Source of the DNA: Thermohalobaculum sp039187815 | Lineage (GTDB): Bacteria; Pseudomonadota; Alphaproteobacteria; Rhodobacterales; Rhodobacteraceae | NCBI GenBank assembly: GCA_039187815.1 | Contig: JBCCZI010000123.1 | Coordinates: 1-12,490 of the forward strand | Reading direction: 5' to 3' | Length of the DNA: 12,490 bases | Part shown: in pieces, positions 7,004 to 12,490 of the stretch | Position numbering within the stretch: position 1 is the first letter of the stretch | Layout of the letters: every line of letters starts with the position of its first letter | The notes under the pieces: model-generated | What the model was told of the DNA's origin: nothing | Seen by the model: the letters and a program-made list of their open reading frames with translations, nothing else | The model's database searches: none | Made by a program: the position numbers and the translations under genes

Positions 7004-9381
7004 GACGAAAATTTCCTCCAGAAATCGGGATTGGTCTGCCAGTCAGGCGTGGCGGTGCGGGTGGGGCTGGCGCCTGCCAGCACACCGAGAAGATCGCCGA
7101 GAGGGGCGAGATCGAGATCCAGCATCACGCGCGTACCGCCCGAGCGGTGCAGGACATGGCGTCCCGGCGGGTCGTCGAGGATCTGGTCGAGTTCGCCATC
7201 GGTGAGCGCGAACTGGCGGTAATCCTCGGGCCGTGCCTGGAAGTTCGGAAACAGGAACTGGGTGACGGCGCTCTCGATGATCGAGGTGCCGGCGGCGCTG
7301 TCGCTGAGATGCGAGGGCAGCTGGGTCAGCATCATCACCACGGCGTTCTTCTTTCGCATGGTCAGGAGCCAGTCCTTGATGGTGCGCACGAAATAGGGAT
7401 CGTCCAGCAGCTTCCAGGCCTCGTCGAGGACGATGAGGGTGGGCCGTCCGTCCTCGACCAGCCGCTCGATGCGCCGGAAGACATAAGCCAGCCAGGCGGT
7501 GCGCACGGCCTGGTCGTCGAACAGCTCGGTGACATCGAAGGCCATGATGTCGGCGGCGTCGGCGAAAGGATCGCGTGCCGCGCCCTCACCATCGAAAACC
7601 CAGCCATAGCGTCCGCCTGCGCACCACTCTCCGAGGCGTTCATGCAGGTCGCGCCCGTCTGTCAGGGAGCGGAAGAACTCGCGGAATTGGGTGAACCGGC
7701 GCAATCCCTCCGGGGCCTTGGCATTCTCGCGCACCGCCGTCGAGATCGCTGCCATCTGGGCGGCATCGAGATCGCCCGTGCGGCCTGCGAGCATCGCGAT
7801 CCAGCCGGGCAACCAGCCGATGCCACGCGCATCGGTCTCGGAAAGGAGCGGGTTCAGGCCGGTCGGCTCGCCCGTGCGCACGGCAGTGTAGCGCGCGCCG
7901 AGGGCGCGGAGCGGCATCTCGAGCCCGCGATCTTTGTCGAAGACGAAGGTGCGGGTGCCGAACCGCCGGGCCTGGGCGATCAGGAAGGCGGCGAGCACAC
8001 TCTTGCCGGTGCCGGTGCGCCCGAGGATCAGCGTGTGGCCAGGTGTGAGGTCTTCGGGCCCGCGGGAGCGTTCGTGCAGGTTCACGGCGAAGACCTCGCT
8101 GCCCGTGGTCGGCAGCCAGGTGATGGGCGCGCCCCAGGGGCTCGATCCGTCGCGCCGCCCGGTGGGGCGGACATGAAGGGCGGTCATCTCGGCGAAGTTC
8201 AGGGCCGAGACGATGGCCTGGCGCGCCCGGTAGCTCTGATTGCCGGGATGCTGGGCGAAAAAGATCGAGGGGGCACAGAACGTCTCGCGCACGACGGTAC
8301 CGCCGCCCTGCTGGCCGGCGCGGCGCACGGCGGAGACGGCGTGTTCCAAGGCTGTCTCATCCTCGGAGAACAGCACCATGGACATTTGGTGATGGCCGAA
8401 GACGGCCCGGCCCGAGGCGACATCATCGGCGGCGGAGACAAGGCCCTCGGCCAGTGAGCCCGCATCGTCCTCGCCCGCGATCATCTGGCGGCGCGTACGC
8501 TTGATGCGCTCGAGTGCAAGCGTCGTGTCGATCGGGCTGAAGCTTTGAGTGGTGACGATGTCGACGGGGAGTTCCAGCCCGTCGAACATGCCGGTCCAAG
8601 TGATGCCGGGATAGCTTTTGAGGGAAAGAACCACGGCCTGGCGTTGCCGGGCCTCGCCGGCGCCGATCAGAACTTTGGGGCCTTTGAACCAGACCTCGTG
8701 CTCGGGCAGCATGGTGGCCACGGGCAGGTGATCGGCCTGGGGCCGGATGGGATGATAGATCCCGTCGAGCAGCGAGGCGATCAACCCGAGCCAGCGCCCG
8801 GAGGAGAGCGTGAGACGCTGGGGCCGGGCGGCGGACAGCGCCGAGGCGAGATCGCGCATAATCGCCTCAAGGTTGTGTGCAAGCCGGTCGCGTTCAGCGG
8901 CCAAGGCGGCCGGGTCGTCCTTGCCGAAGGCGAGAATTTTTTCATGGGGTGGACGGCGGATCGTGGCCGTGACCATCAGTTGCTGGCGTTTGAGCCCGCC
9001 GGAAGTCAGGTGATTCCGCCACGCCCGGTCCAGCGCCCCCGCGAAATCATCCGTGCCGGAGGCCTGGATATTGGGCCGATCCTCGGCGGTGATCCGGTTA
9101 ACCGTGATGGTCACCGCGCCCTGGAACTGCTGGATCATCCGGGCGAGCGTCAGCGTAGTCTGTTCGAGCCGATCCGCGGCTTCGGTCTCTGCGTTCAGAC
9201 CTTCGACCAGCAGGGAGGCCATGAGGTCGCCATCGCGCAGCGCCAGGACCGCATCGGAATAGGCGCGGACATATGGAAGGTGTTGGAACAGGAACTTCTG
9301 GCGCTCGGCAAAGGGCGGCTCGAGCAGCCGCCGGGCCAACGAGAAGGGGGAATACCCGTTCCGGAACCGGGTCTCATACAC
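7000..9381 (-). CDS. virB4: T4SS ATPase VirB4
   Basis: Large inner-membrane-associated ATPase (VirB4/TraB/CagE family) that energises pilus biogenesis and substrate passage. The 793 residues are normal for a full-length VirB4. The N-terminal half contains the family region from about residue 15 to 400. The C-terminal RecA-like domain has Walker A GRTGTGKS (454-461, lysine 460) and Walker B LIVLDEAWKLL with Asp653-Glu654, followed by MRKKNAVVMMLTQ and the conserved tail QARPEDYRQFALTDGELD. The start is GTG at 9381, overlapping the end of virB3 by 8 bases with a G-rich stretch upstream; MYETRF as first residues fits the family. The stop TGA (7000-7002) overlaps the GTG of the lipoprotein gene. 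Confidence 0.96.
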   Translation of the reverse strand: MYETRFRNGYSPFSLARRLLEPPFAERQKFLFQHLPYVRAYSDAVLALRDGDLMASLLVEGLNAETEAADRLEQTTLTLARMIQQFQGAVTITVNRITAEDRPNIQASGTDDFAGALDRAWRNHLTSGGLKRQQLMVTATIRRPPHEKILAFGKDDPAALAAERDRLAHNLEAIMRDLASALSAARPQRLTLSSGRWLGLIASLLDGIYHPIRPQADHLPVATMLPEHEVWFKGPKVLIGAGEARQRQAVVLSLKSYPGITWTGMFDGLELPVDIVTTQSFSPIDTTLALERIKRTRRQMIAGEDDAGSLAEGLVSAADDVASGRAVFGHHQMSMVLFSEDETALEHAVSAVRRAGQQGGGTVVRETFCAPSIFFAQHPGNQSYRARQAIVSALNFAEMTALHVRPTGRRDGSSPWGAPITWLPTTGSEVFAVNLHERSRGPEDLTPGHTLILGRTGTGKSVLAAFLIAQARRFGTRTFVFDKDRGLEMPLRALGARYTAVRTGEPTGLNPLLSETDARGIGWLPGWIAMLAGRTGDLDAAQMAAISTAVRENAKAPEGLRRFTQFREFFRSLTDGRDLHERLGEWCAGGRYGWVFDGEGAARDPFADAADIMAFDVTELFDDQAVRTAWLAYVFRRIERLVEDGRPTLIVLDEAWKLLDDPYFVRTIKDWLLTMRKKNAVVMMLTQLPSHLSDSAAGTSIIESAVTQFLFPNFQARPEDYRQFALTDGELDQILDDPPGRHVLHRSGGTRVMLDLDLAPLGDLLGVLAGASPTRTATPDWQTNPDFWRKFSS

Positions 9382-9643
9382 CGAAATAGCCCCCGCGCGG
9401 ATCGAGGGGTCGGGGCGGCGTGCGGCGCAGCACCACCCAGAGGATCCATCCGAAATTAGGCTCGAACTCGGTCAGCAGCCGAAAAACGCACCAGATCCCG
9501 GCACTGGCCACGAAGGCAAACTTCCAGGGCAGCGCCATGAAGAGCGCGGCCGCAAAGCCGAGGGTTAGCACGCAATAGAGCACTGGCAGTCCGAGCATCA
9601 TCGCTGGGCGCGTGAGGCCGGTATAGAGCGGCGTCTCCCGCAT
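9374..9643 (-). CDS. virB3: T4SS inner-membrane protein VirB3
   Basis: Short inner-membrane protein (VirB3/TrbD family) that works with VirB4 in pilus assembly. The 89 residues open with PLYTGLTRPAMMLGLPV, the family hallmark, followed by two adjacent hydrophobic segments (about 14-36 and 39-57) and a C-terminal tail from LTEFEPNFGWILWV onward. The ATG at 9643 lies 3 bases after the virB2 stop, and its TGA overlaps the virB4 start by 8 bases. Length is normal; it is not fused to VirB4 as in some systems. Confidence 0.93.
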   Translation of the reverse strand: MRETPLYTGLTRPAMMLGLPVLYCVLTLGFAAALFMALPWKFAFVASAGIWCVFRLLTEFEPNFGWILWVVLRRTPPRPLDPRGGYFGV

Positions 9644-9646
9644 CGC

Positions 9647-9928
9647 TCAGACACTGCTGATCGACGCAAGGATCGTGTCGACATTGACGCCGACCACGAC
9701 GATGAAACCGATGGCGGCGACGGCCCAGGCATTGCCTCGCCCGAAGGCCATCAGGGTCAGGCCGATCAGGAAGGCGATGCCGCCGATCACCGTGAAGAAG
9801 CCCTTGAGGTCAGCGAAGACGTCCTGAAGGAGGTTCTTGATTGGGTCGAGCACGCCAGCTGAGGCTGGGGATGCGGACAGACCCGCAATGATCAGGGTCA
9901 GCGCAAGCGTTTGGAATCGTTTGCTCAT
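9647..9928 (-). CDS. virB2: T4SS major pilin VirB2
   Basis: Major pilin precursor (TrbC/VirB2 family). The 93-residue protein has a long signal peptide (MSKRFQTLALTLIIAGLSAS then PASA, cleavage near residue 24/25). The mature pilin of about 69 residues has two hydrophobic helices: about 44-61 (FTVIGGIAFLIGLTLMAF) and 66-85 (NAWAVAAIGFIVVVGVNV). They are separated by the short polar loop GRGN, as usual for VirB2. The ATG at 9928 overlaps the virB1 stop as ATGA and has GAGGAAA just upstream as a good ribosome binding site. Confidence 0.93.
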   Translation of the reverse strand: MSKRFQTLALTLIIAGLSASPASAGVLDPIKNLLQDVFADLKGFFTVIGGIAFLIGLTLMAFGRGNAWAVAAIGFIVVVGVNVDTILASISSV

Positions 9929-10494
9929 GATGTTTCCTCTTCAGAGCGATAGATTTGGGCGATGTAGGTGCGAGTCTCGCGATAGGGTGGCACGCCGCCA
10001 TGGCGTGTCACGGCTTCAGGACCGGCGTTGTAGGCGGCGAGTGCGAGGCGCCAGGACCCGAAGCGGCGGTATTGGGCCGCGAGATAGCGAGCACCGCCCT
10101 CGATGTTCTGGACGGGATCCCAGGGATCGACGCCGAGCATGCGGGCCGTTGAGGGCATGAGCTGTGCAAGACCGATGGCGCCCTTGGGCGAGACCGCGCG
10201 CACGCGCCAGCGGGATTCCTGGTGGACCAACCTCAGGAAAAGGGCCGGGGGAATGCCATGGCGCTTTGCGGCGACGACTGCGGCAGCGCGTAGTCCTTGT
10301 GGGCCGGATGACGCGGGCTTAGCCTTGCCATAGCCGGAGAGCCGGGCATGGGGATTGGAAGAAATGTAGGTGCCTGCGTCCACGCCGTTGATTGTGACGA
10401 GGCCTGTGCGGTTGAACTGCAGGACGTCCGAGCTGGCCGGGATGCAGAACAGGTTGATCGCGGCGATGCATGCCGCGGCCGAGAGCCTCCTAAT
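9925..10494 (-). CDS. virB1: T4SS lytic transglycosylase VirB1, with apparent ATT start
   Basis: Periplasmic lytic transglycosylase that opens peptidoglycan for T4SS assembly. The SLT domain spans about residues 70-185: RHGIPPALFLRLVHQESRWR with catalytic Glu93, then GAIGLAQLMPSTA, and AYNAGP at 154-159. Start choice is a problem. No ATG, GTG or TTG lies in frame near the expected signal peptide. The best fit is ATT at 10494, giving (M)RRLSAAACIAAINLFCIPA, a convincing signal peptide, 189 residues in all. The ATT overlaps the TAG of the preceding gene (ATTAG). In-frame ATGs further upstream (10743 and inside the 123-aa gene) would prepend a Ser/Pro/Arg-rich stretch that looks like the shadow frame of that gene. 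The segment between signal peptide and catalytic domain (residues 23-68) is of unknown role. The TGA overlaps the virB2 ATG. Confidence 0.88.
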   Translation of the reverse strand: MRRLSAAACIAAINLFCIPASSDVLQFNRTGLVTINGVDAGTYISSNPHARLSGYGKAKPASSGPQGLRAAAVVAAKRHGIPPALFLRLVHQESRWRVRAVSPKGAIGLAQLMPSTARMLGVDPWDPVQNIEGGARYLAAQYRRFGSWRLALAAYNAGPEAVTRHGGVPPYRETRTYIAQIYRSEEETS

Positions 10495-10861
10495 CGATCG
10501 AGAGCTTGATGCTCTTGGGCTTCTCGATGAGGCCTTCGGCCACGGGCAGGGTGATGAAGCCCTGTTCGGGGAAGTGCGCGGTCCAAAGCTCGATGGCGGA
10601 GACGGGTGTCTTGAAGACCCGTCGCTCGAACTTGGCATGGACCACCAGCACGTATTCTGTCTCTTCGTGCGTGGCGACAAAGATCCAGTGCCGGGTGCGC
10701 CCTGACGCGTAGATGAGCACGAAACGGAAGTCAGCACCTGCATCCTTCAGGTCCTTGATCCCGTTCGTCGTGAAAATTGGCGATTTCGAATACTCCACGT
10801 CGATGGCTCCGGATGGCTGCGGGGTGAGCCATCCGTATGAACGCATCATTTGCAAAATCAC
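10490..10861 (-). CDS. Unrecognised 123-aa protein at the head of the virB operon
   Basis: I do not recognise this protein. It is up to 123 residues, with no signal peptide and no membrane segment, and is probably cytoplasmic. It shows beta-strand-like stretches (FRFVLIYASG, RHWIFVATHEE, EYVLVVHAKFERRVF) and a mixed charge composition normal for a folded protein. It may start at GTG 10861, or at ATG 10849 or 10846; none has a clear ribosome binding site. Its TAG (10490-10492) overlaps the apparent virB1 start, so it is most likely the first operon gene. Position suggests a regulatory or assembly role for the T4SS, but nothing in the sequence proves it. It is the first gene downstream of the AT-rich palindrome region. 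Confidence 0.75.
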   Translation of the reverse strand: MILQMMRSYGWLTPQPSGAIDVEYSKSPIFTTNGIKDLKDAGADFRFVLIYASGRTRHWIFVATHEETEYVLVVHAKFERRVFKTPVSAIELWTAHFPEQGFITLPVAEGLIEKPKSIKLSID

Positions 10862-10873
10862 AGATCAGCGTCA

Positions 10874-10913
10874 ATATATGAATCATATATATATATGAGA
10901 AAAAAATATATGA
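10874..10913. promoter_or_regulatory. AT-rich palindrome and repeat cluster in the divergent promoter region
   Basis: A perfect 16-bp palindrome, TCATATATATATATGA, lies at 10883-10898. ATATATGA occurs three times in direct orientation, at 10874-10881, 10891-10898 and 10906-10913 (spacings 17 and 15 bases). The cluster sits in a sharp AT-rich island in GC-rich DNA, between the divergent virB operon and the trbM-like gene. A TATATT on the minus strand (10878-10873) could be a -10 element for the operon. It is likely an operator and promoter region. The binding protein is unknown; Ros/MucR-type regulators, which recognise AT-rich sites in front of Agrobacterium vir genes, are one possibility. 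Confidence 0.55.
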
Positions 10914-10931
10914 TGTAGCACAAGCATTGAT

Positions 10932-10961
10932 TTGACACGTTTCCGAAAAGGCGCATACATG
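10932..10961 (+). promoter_or_regulatory. Candidate promoter of the trbM-like gene
   Basis: A perfect -35 hexamer TTGACA at 10932-10937 is followed after 18 bases by TACATG (10956-10961), a weak -10 match. It would give a leader of roughly 35 bases before the ATG at 11003. The -10 is poor, so this is tentative. Confidence 0.35.
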
Positions 10962-11002
10962 CGAATTCAGCTTGCGGGCGAACTTATGGAGATAGAATCG
11001 CC

Positions 11003-11515
11003 ATGGTCAATGCGAAAAACTTGTGCGCCGCAAAAAAACTTAAAGAAGAGTTAAGATGCCGTAAGGTAATCCTAAGCGTGTTCGCCGCTCTCATCGGAGT
11101 CGCGGCTGTGACACCGGCGCCAGTCCAGGCGGCGGAGATCGACTGCAAGGTGATCCTGTGTCTCGCAGGCGGGTTCCCGGCGGGATGCTCTGACGCCCAC
11201 AGCTACATGATCCGCCGGATCACGGCGCGCCCACCGAAACCGCCTTTCGGAATCTGCCACACGGTCAGCCTCGATGGCGACCGGGAAGTCTACTCCGGTG
11301 CGACCACGCGCATGTACACGAAGGAGGCCTCCCGGCGATGCGTGCAGTTCTCGGCGCCGGACCGGGAGAACGACCTCCCGCCGCGATGCCTGGCATGGGA
11401 GGTCACCTACCACGCCAACATCGACATCACCGTTCAGGCCGATCCGGTTTATGCCAGTTCATTCACCTGGAATTCCTGGACTGTGCGTGAAACCCAGGGC
11501 GGCAATGATCGATAG
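11003..11515 (+). CDS. TrbM-like secreted cysteine-rich conjugation protein
   Basis: A 170-residue exported protein. The N-terminus has a long basic region (to Lys21), a hydrophobic core VILSVFAALIGVAAV and likely cleavage near VQA/AEID at residue 43/44. The mature region opens with DCKVILCLAGGFPAGCSDA and continues to an FGIC at about 82-85. The pattern Cys-x4-Cys-Leu-x-Gly...Gly-Cys...Ile...Phe-x-x-Cys resembles TrbM, a small periplasmic protein coded with conjugation genes of IncP-type and many alphaproteobacterial plasmids. There are six cysteines in the mature part (48, 53, 62, 85, 113, 129), suggesting disulfides. The C-terminal half beyond residue 90 is not recognised. The ATG at 11003 has GGAG 11 bases upstream. 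It is divergent from the virB operon and shares its regulatory region. The secretion call is firm, the TrbM call moderate. Confidence 0.65.
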   Translation: MVNAKNLCAAKKLKEELRCRKVILSVFAALIGVAAVTPAPVQAAEIDCKVILCLAGGFPAGCSDAHSYMIRRITARPPKPPFGICHTVSLDGDREVYSGATTRMYTKEASRRCVQFSAPDRENDLPPRCLAWEVTYHANIDITVQADPVYASSFTWNSWTVRETQGGNDR

Positions 11516-11657
11516 TTCCCGAAACTCTGCGGCTCGACGGCTGCCCTCCACAATCCATGGTTGGGCCCACAATATGGGGAGCCGGGTTGCGTTCCAGCCA
11601 CAACAATCAGTATGATCGACCGTTAACCGCCACAGGCAAAAGGATTCGACACCCTAG

Positions 11658-11698
11658 AAAAAGAAACCCCCCGGAAGCCGGGGCTACCGAGGGGGGGG
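11658..11698 (-). terminator. Rho-independent terminator, minus-strand orientation
   Basis: Read on the minus strand, a run of eight C (11698-11691) can pair with six G (11672-11667). Additional inner pairing is possible around GCCCCGGC. The hairpin is followed directly by TTTCTTTTT (11666-11658), the standard layout for an intrinsic terminator of leftward transcription. On the plus strand the same hairpin is followed by CTTGTC, a weaker tail, so it may also serve the trbM-like gene. No minus-strand gene is visible to its right. Confidence 0.65.
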
Positions 11699-11713
11699 CT
11701 TGTCTTCAACAAG
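11699..11713 (+). repeat. Small hairpin adjoining the terminator
   Basis: CTTGT (11699-11703) and ACAAG (11709-11713) pair around the loop CTTCA, directly abutting the GC hairpin, and are followed by TTT. It could be part of a bidirectional terminator acting on rightward transcripts from the trbM-like gene. The stem is only 5 bp. Confidence 0.35.
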
Positions 11714-11809
11714 TTTGGTCACTTGAGAAGATAGGTCCTCCTGACAGCGCAGGCAAGTGAAAAACGTCTTCGGGCGAACAGAAAAGTTATGTCTGCGATT
11801 GCCCTCACT

Positions 11810-11824
11810 TCCTCACATTGAGGA
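11810..11824 (+). promoter_or_regulatory. Hairpin overlapping the ribosome binding site of the FAS1 gene
   Basis: TCCTCA (11810-11815) and TGAGGA (11819-11824) pair around CAT. The right arm contains most of the AGGAG Shine-Dalgarno at 11821-11825, which lies 7 bases before the GTG start at 11833. If it folds in the mRNA it would mask the ribosome binding site. The 6-bp stem with a 3-base loop is only moderately stable, and a sequence complementary to a ribosome binding site can arise by chance. Confidence 0.35.
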
Positions 11825-11832
11825 GCAGCAAA

Positions 11833-12490
11833 GTGACAGGCACCACAGAAACACATGCGCCGCCGGGCAGAGCCCCGAGCGGCCTGATCGCGACGTATCA
11901 TCTTGAACAGGACCGCACGGCCTCGCCGGGACTTCCCGAAGGCGTCTGGCGCGACCAATTCGTCGATCTCATCATTCAGGCGTACCGGGCGGATCTGAGG
12001 CCCGCCGACCAGGCGGTGCTGCGGGACCTGCTACTCCACCCCGTCACGCCGCACCGGCTGGCGCGCGACGATCTGCAAAACGCCGATACCGGATTTGAAA
12101 CCCCGGCCCCAGACCGGACGGTCACGGCCGCGCCCGGGGATGGTGCGCCTTTCGGCCCCATCTCGCGGGATTTCGAGCCCAATCTGTTGGATGCGAAACG
12201 TCCGCTCGATCTGACCGTCGCAAACAACCGGAGTGTTCCAGCCATCGATCAGATCCCCGTTCCGTCCGATCTTATTGGGACCGTCGGCGCCGTCCTCGCC
12301 TCGGGCGGGCCGGACGTGGATCCGCAGGATTTCGACATTCTTCGCCAAGCCCTGCAGCTGACCGGGTTGGATGCGGCGCTGGGGTCGACCGCATGGCAGG
12401 AGACGTCCGGCGGCCCATCCTTTGCTTTCTTTGCACCGATTGATCAGGCGTTTTTGGATCTGGCGCGCGGTTTTGGCTACGCGGGCTCCG
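11833..12490 (+). CDS. FAS1 (fasciclin) domain protein, N-terminal part (runs off right edge)
   Basis: A reading frame with GTG start at 11833, preceded by AGGAG at an ideal 7-base spacing, stays open to the window edge (219 codons visible). Residues 1-165 are acidic, Pro/Asp-rich and unrecognised, with no Sec signal peptide or membrane segment. From about residue 166 it reads DFDILRQALQLTGLDAAL and then FAFFAPIDQAFLDLARGFGY starting at residue 197. This matches the opening of a fasciclin/FAS1 domain, whose hallmark is a Phe-x-x-Phe-Ala-Pro-x-Asp-x-Ala-Phe strand and turn. FAS1 domains mediate adhesion and are found in secreted or surface proteins. Absence of an N-terminal signal is compatible with a large type I-secreted protein having a C-terminal signal, but the rest of the gene is outside the window. 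An in-frame TTG at 11818 is a poorer alternative start. Confidence 0.85.
   Translation, partial: MTGTTETHAPPGRAPSGLIATYHLEQDRTASPGLPEGVWRDQFVDLIIQAYRADLRPADQAVLRDLLLHPVTPHRLARDDLQNADTGFETPAPDRTVTAAPGDGAPFGPISRDFEPNLLDAKRPLDLTVANNRSVPAIDQIPVPSDLIGTVGAVLASGGPDVDPQDFDILRQALQLTGLDAALGSTAWQETSGGPSFAFFAPIDQAFLDLARGFGYAGS

Larger units (their letters stand above)
11516..11832. other. Intergenic region between trbM-like and FAS1 genes
   Basis: This 317-base stretch has no convincing gene; short open frames in it lack ribosome binding sites and plausible composition. It holds a strong GC hairpin with a T-tract on the minus strand (11658-11698), a small hairpin at 11699-11713, and a hairpin over the ribosome binding site of the next gene (11810-11824). 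No confident -35/-10 pair for the downstream gene was seen. Confidence 0.5.

Noticed and set aside
6861..7085. N-terminal extension of virB5 to an ATG at 7085
   Set aside because: It would cross the lipoprotein gene and the end of virB4 in a Pro/Arg-rich frame. The ATG at 6860 has an ATGA overlap and is followed by a signal peptide.
7147..8457. A 436-codon plus-strand frame antisense to virB4
   Set aside because: Shadow of the virB4 codon pattern with no recognisable domain or start signals.
10495..10743. N-terminal extension of virB1 to the ATG at 10743
   Set aside because: The added residues are Ser/Pro/Arg-rich, overlap the 123-aa gene out of frame, and would bury the signal peptide in the middle of the protein.
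11557..11760. A 67-codon plus-strand frame across the terminator hairpin
   Set aside because: It reads through the GC hairpin and T/A tract, has no ribosome binding site and has composition unlike a protein.
11976..12348. Two overlapping minus-strand frames (89 and 105 codons)
   Set aside because: They are antisense shadows of the FAS1 gene, which has a good Shine-Dalgarno and a recognisable domain on the plus strand.

Overview
The window is dominated by a compact, leftward-transcribed (minus strand) P-type type IV secretion system (T4SS) operon at about 414-10861. The high GC content, the VirB protein sequences and the flanking genes suggest an alphaproteobacterium, most likely of the Rhodobacteraceae/roseobacter kind, and probably a plasmid, chromid or integrated conjugative region. 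The host call is an inference from sequence style.

Layout from left to right. Positions 1-125 hold the 3' end of an IS630-family transposase on the plus strand. Positions 126-413 are a spacer with no convincing gene and one small inverted repeat. The minus-strand operon follows; in order of transcription, starting at 10861, it holds: an unrecognised 123-aa protein, virB1 (lytic transglycosylase), virB2 (pilin), virB3, virB4 (ATPase), a 48-aa lipoprotein (VirB7 candidate), virB5, an unrecognised secreted 151-aa protein, virB6, virB8, virB9, virB10 split into two adjacent genes, and virB11 (ATPase). Nearly every junction is an ATGA- or GTGA-type overlap or a gap of a few bases, so the set is probably one translationally coupled transcript. 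No coupling protein (VirD4) or relaxase is visible, so conjugation versus effector export cannot be settled here.

Positions 10862-11002 form an AT-rich divergent promoter region with a perfect 16-bp palindrome and three copies of an 8-bp repeat. Rightward from it runs a secreted, cysteine-rich protein resembling TrbM of conjugation systems (11003-11515). Positions 11516-11832 hold a strong GC hairpin, best read as a terminator for leftward transcription, plus a small hairpin over the next ribosome binding site. From 11833 to the right edge runs an open, GTG-started gene whose visible part enters a fasciclin (FAS1) domain.

The most unusual point is VirB10. The inner-membrane/coiled-coil half and the outer-membrane TrbI/VirB10 half are separate genes joined by a TGATG overlap, and the second half has what looks like its own Sec signal peptide. 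Other points are a virB1 gene that seems to lack any standard start codon, the VirB7-like lipoprotein in a non-canonical slot, and two unrecognised proteins embedded in the operon.
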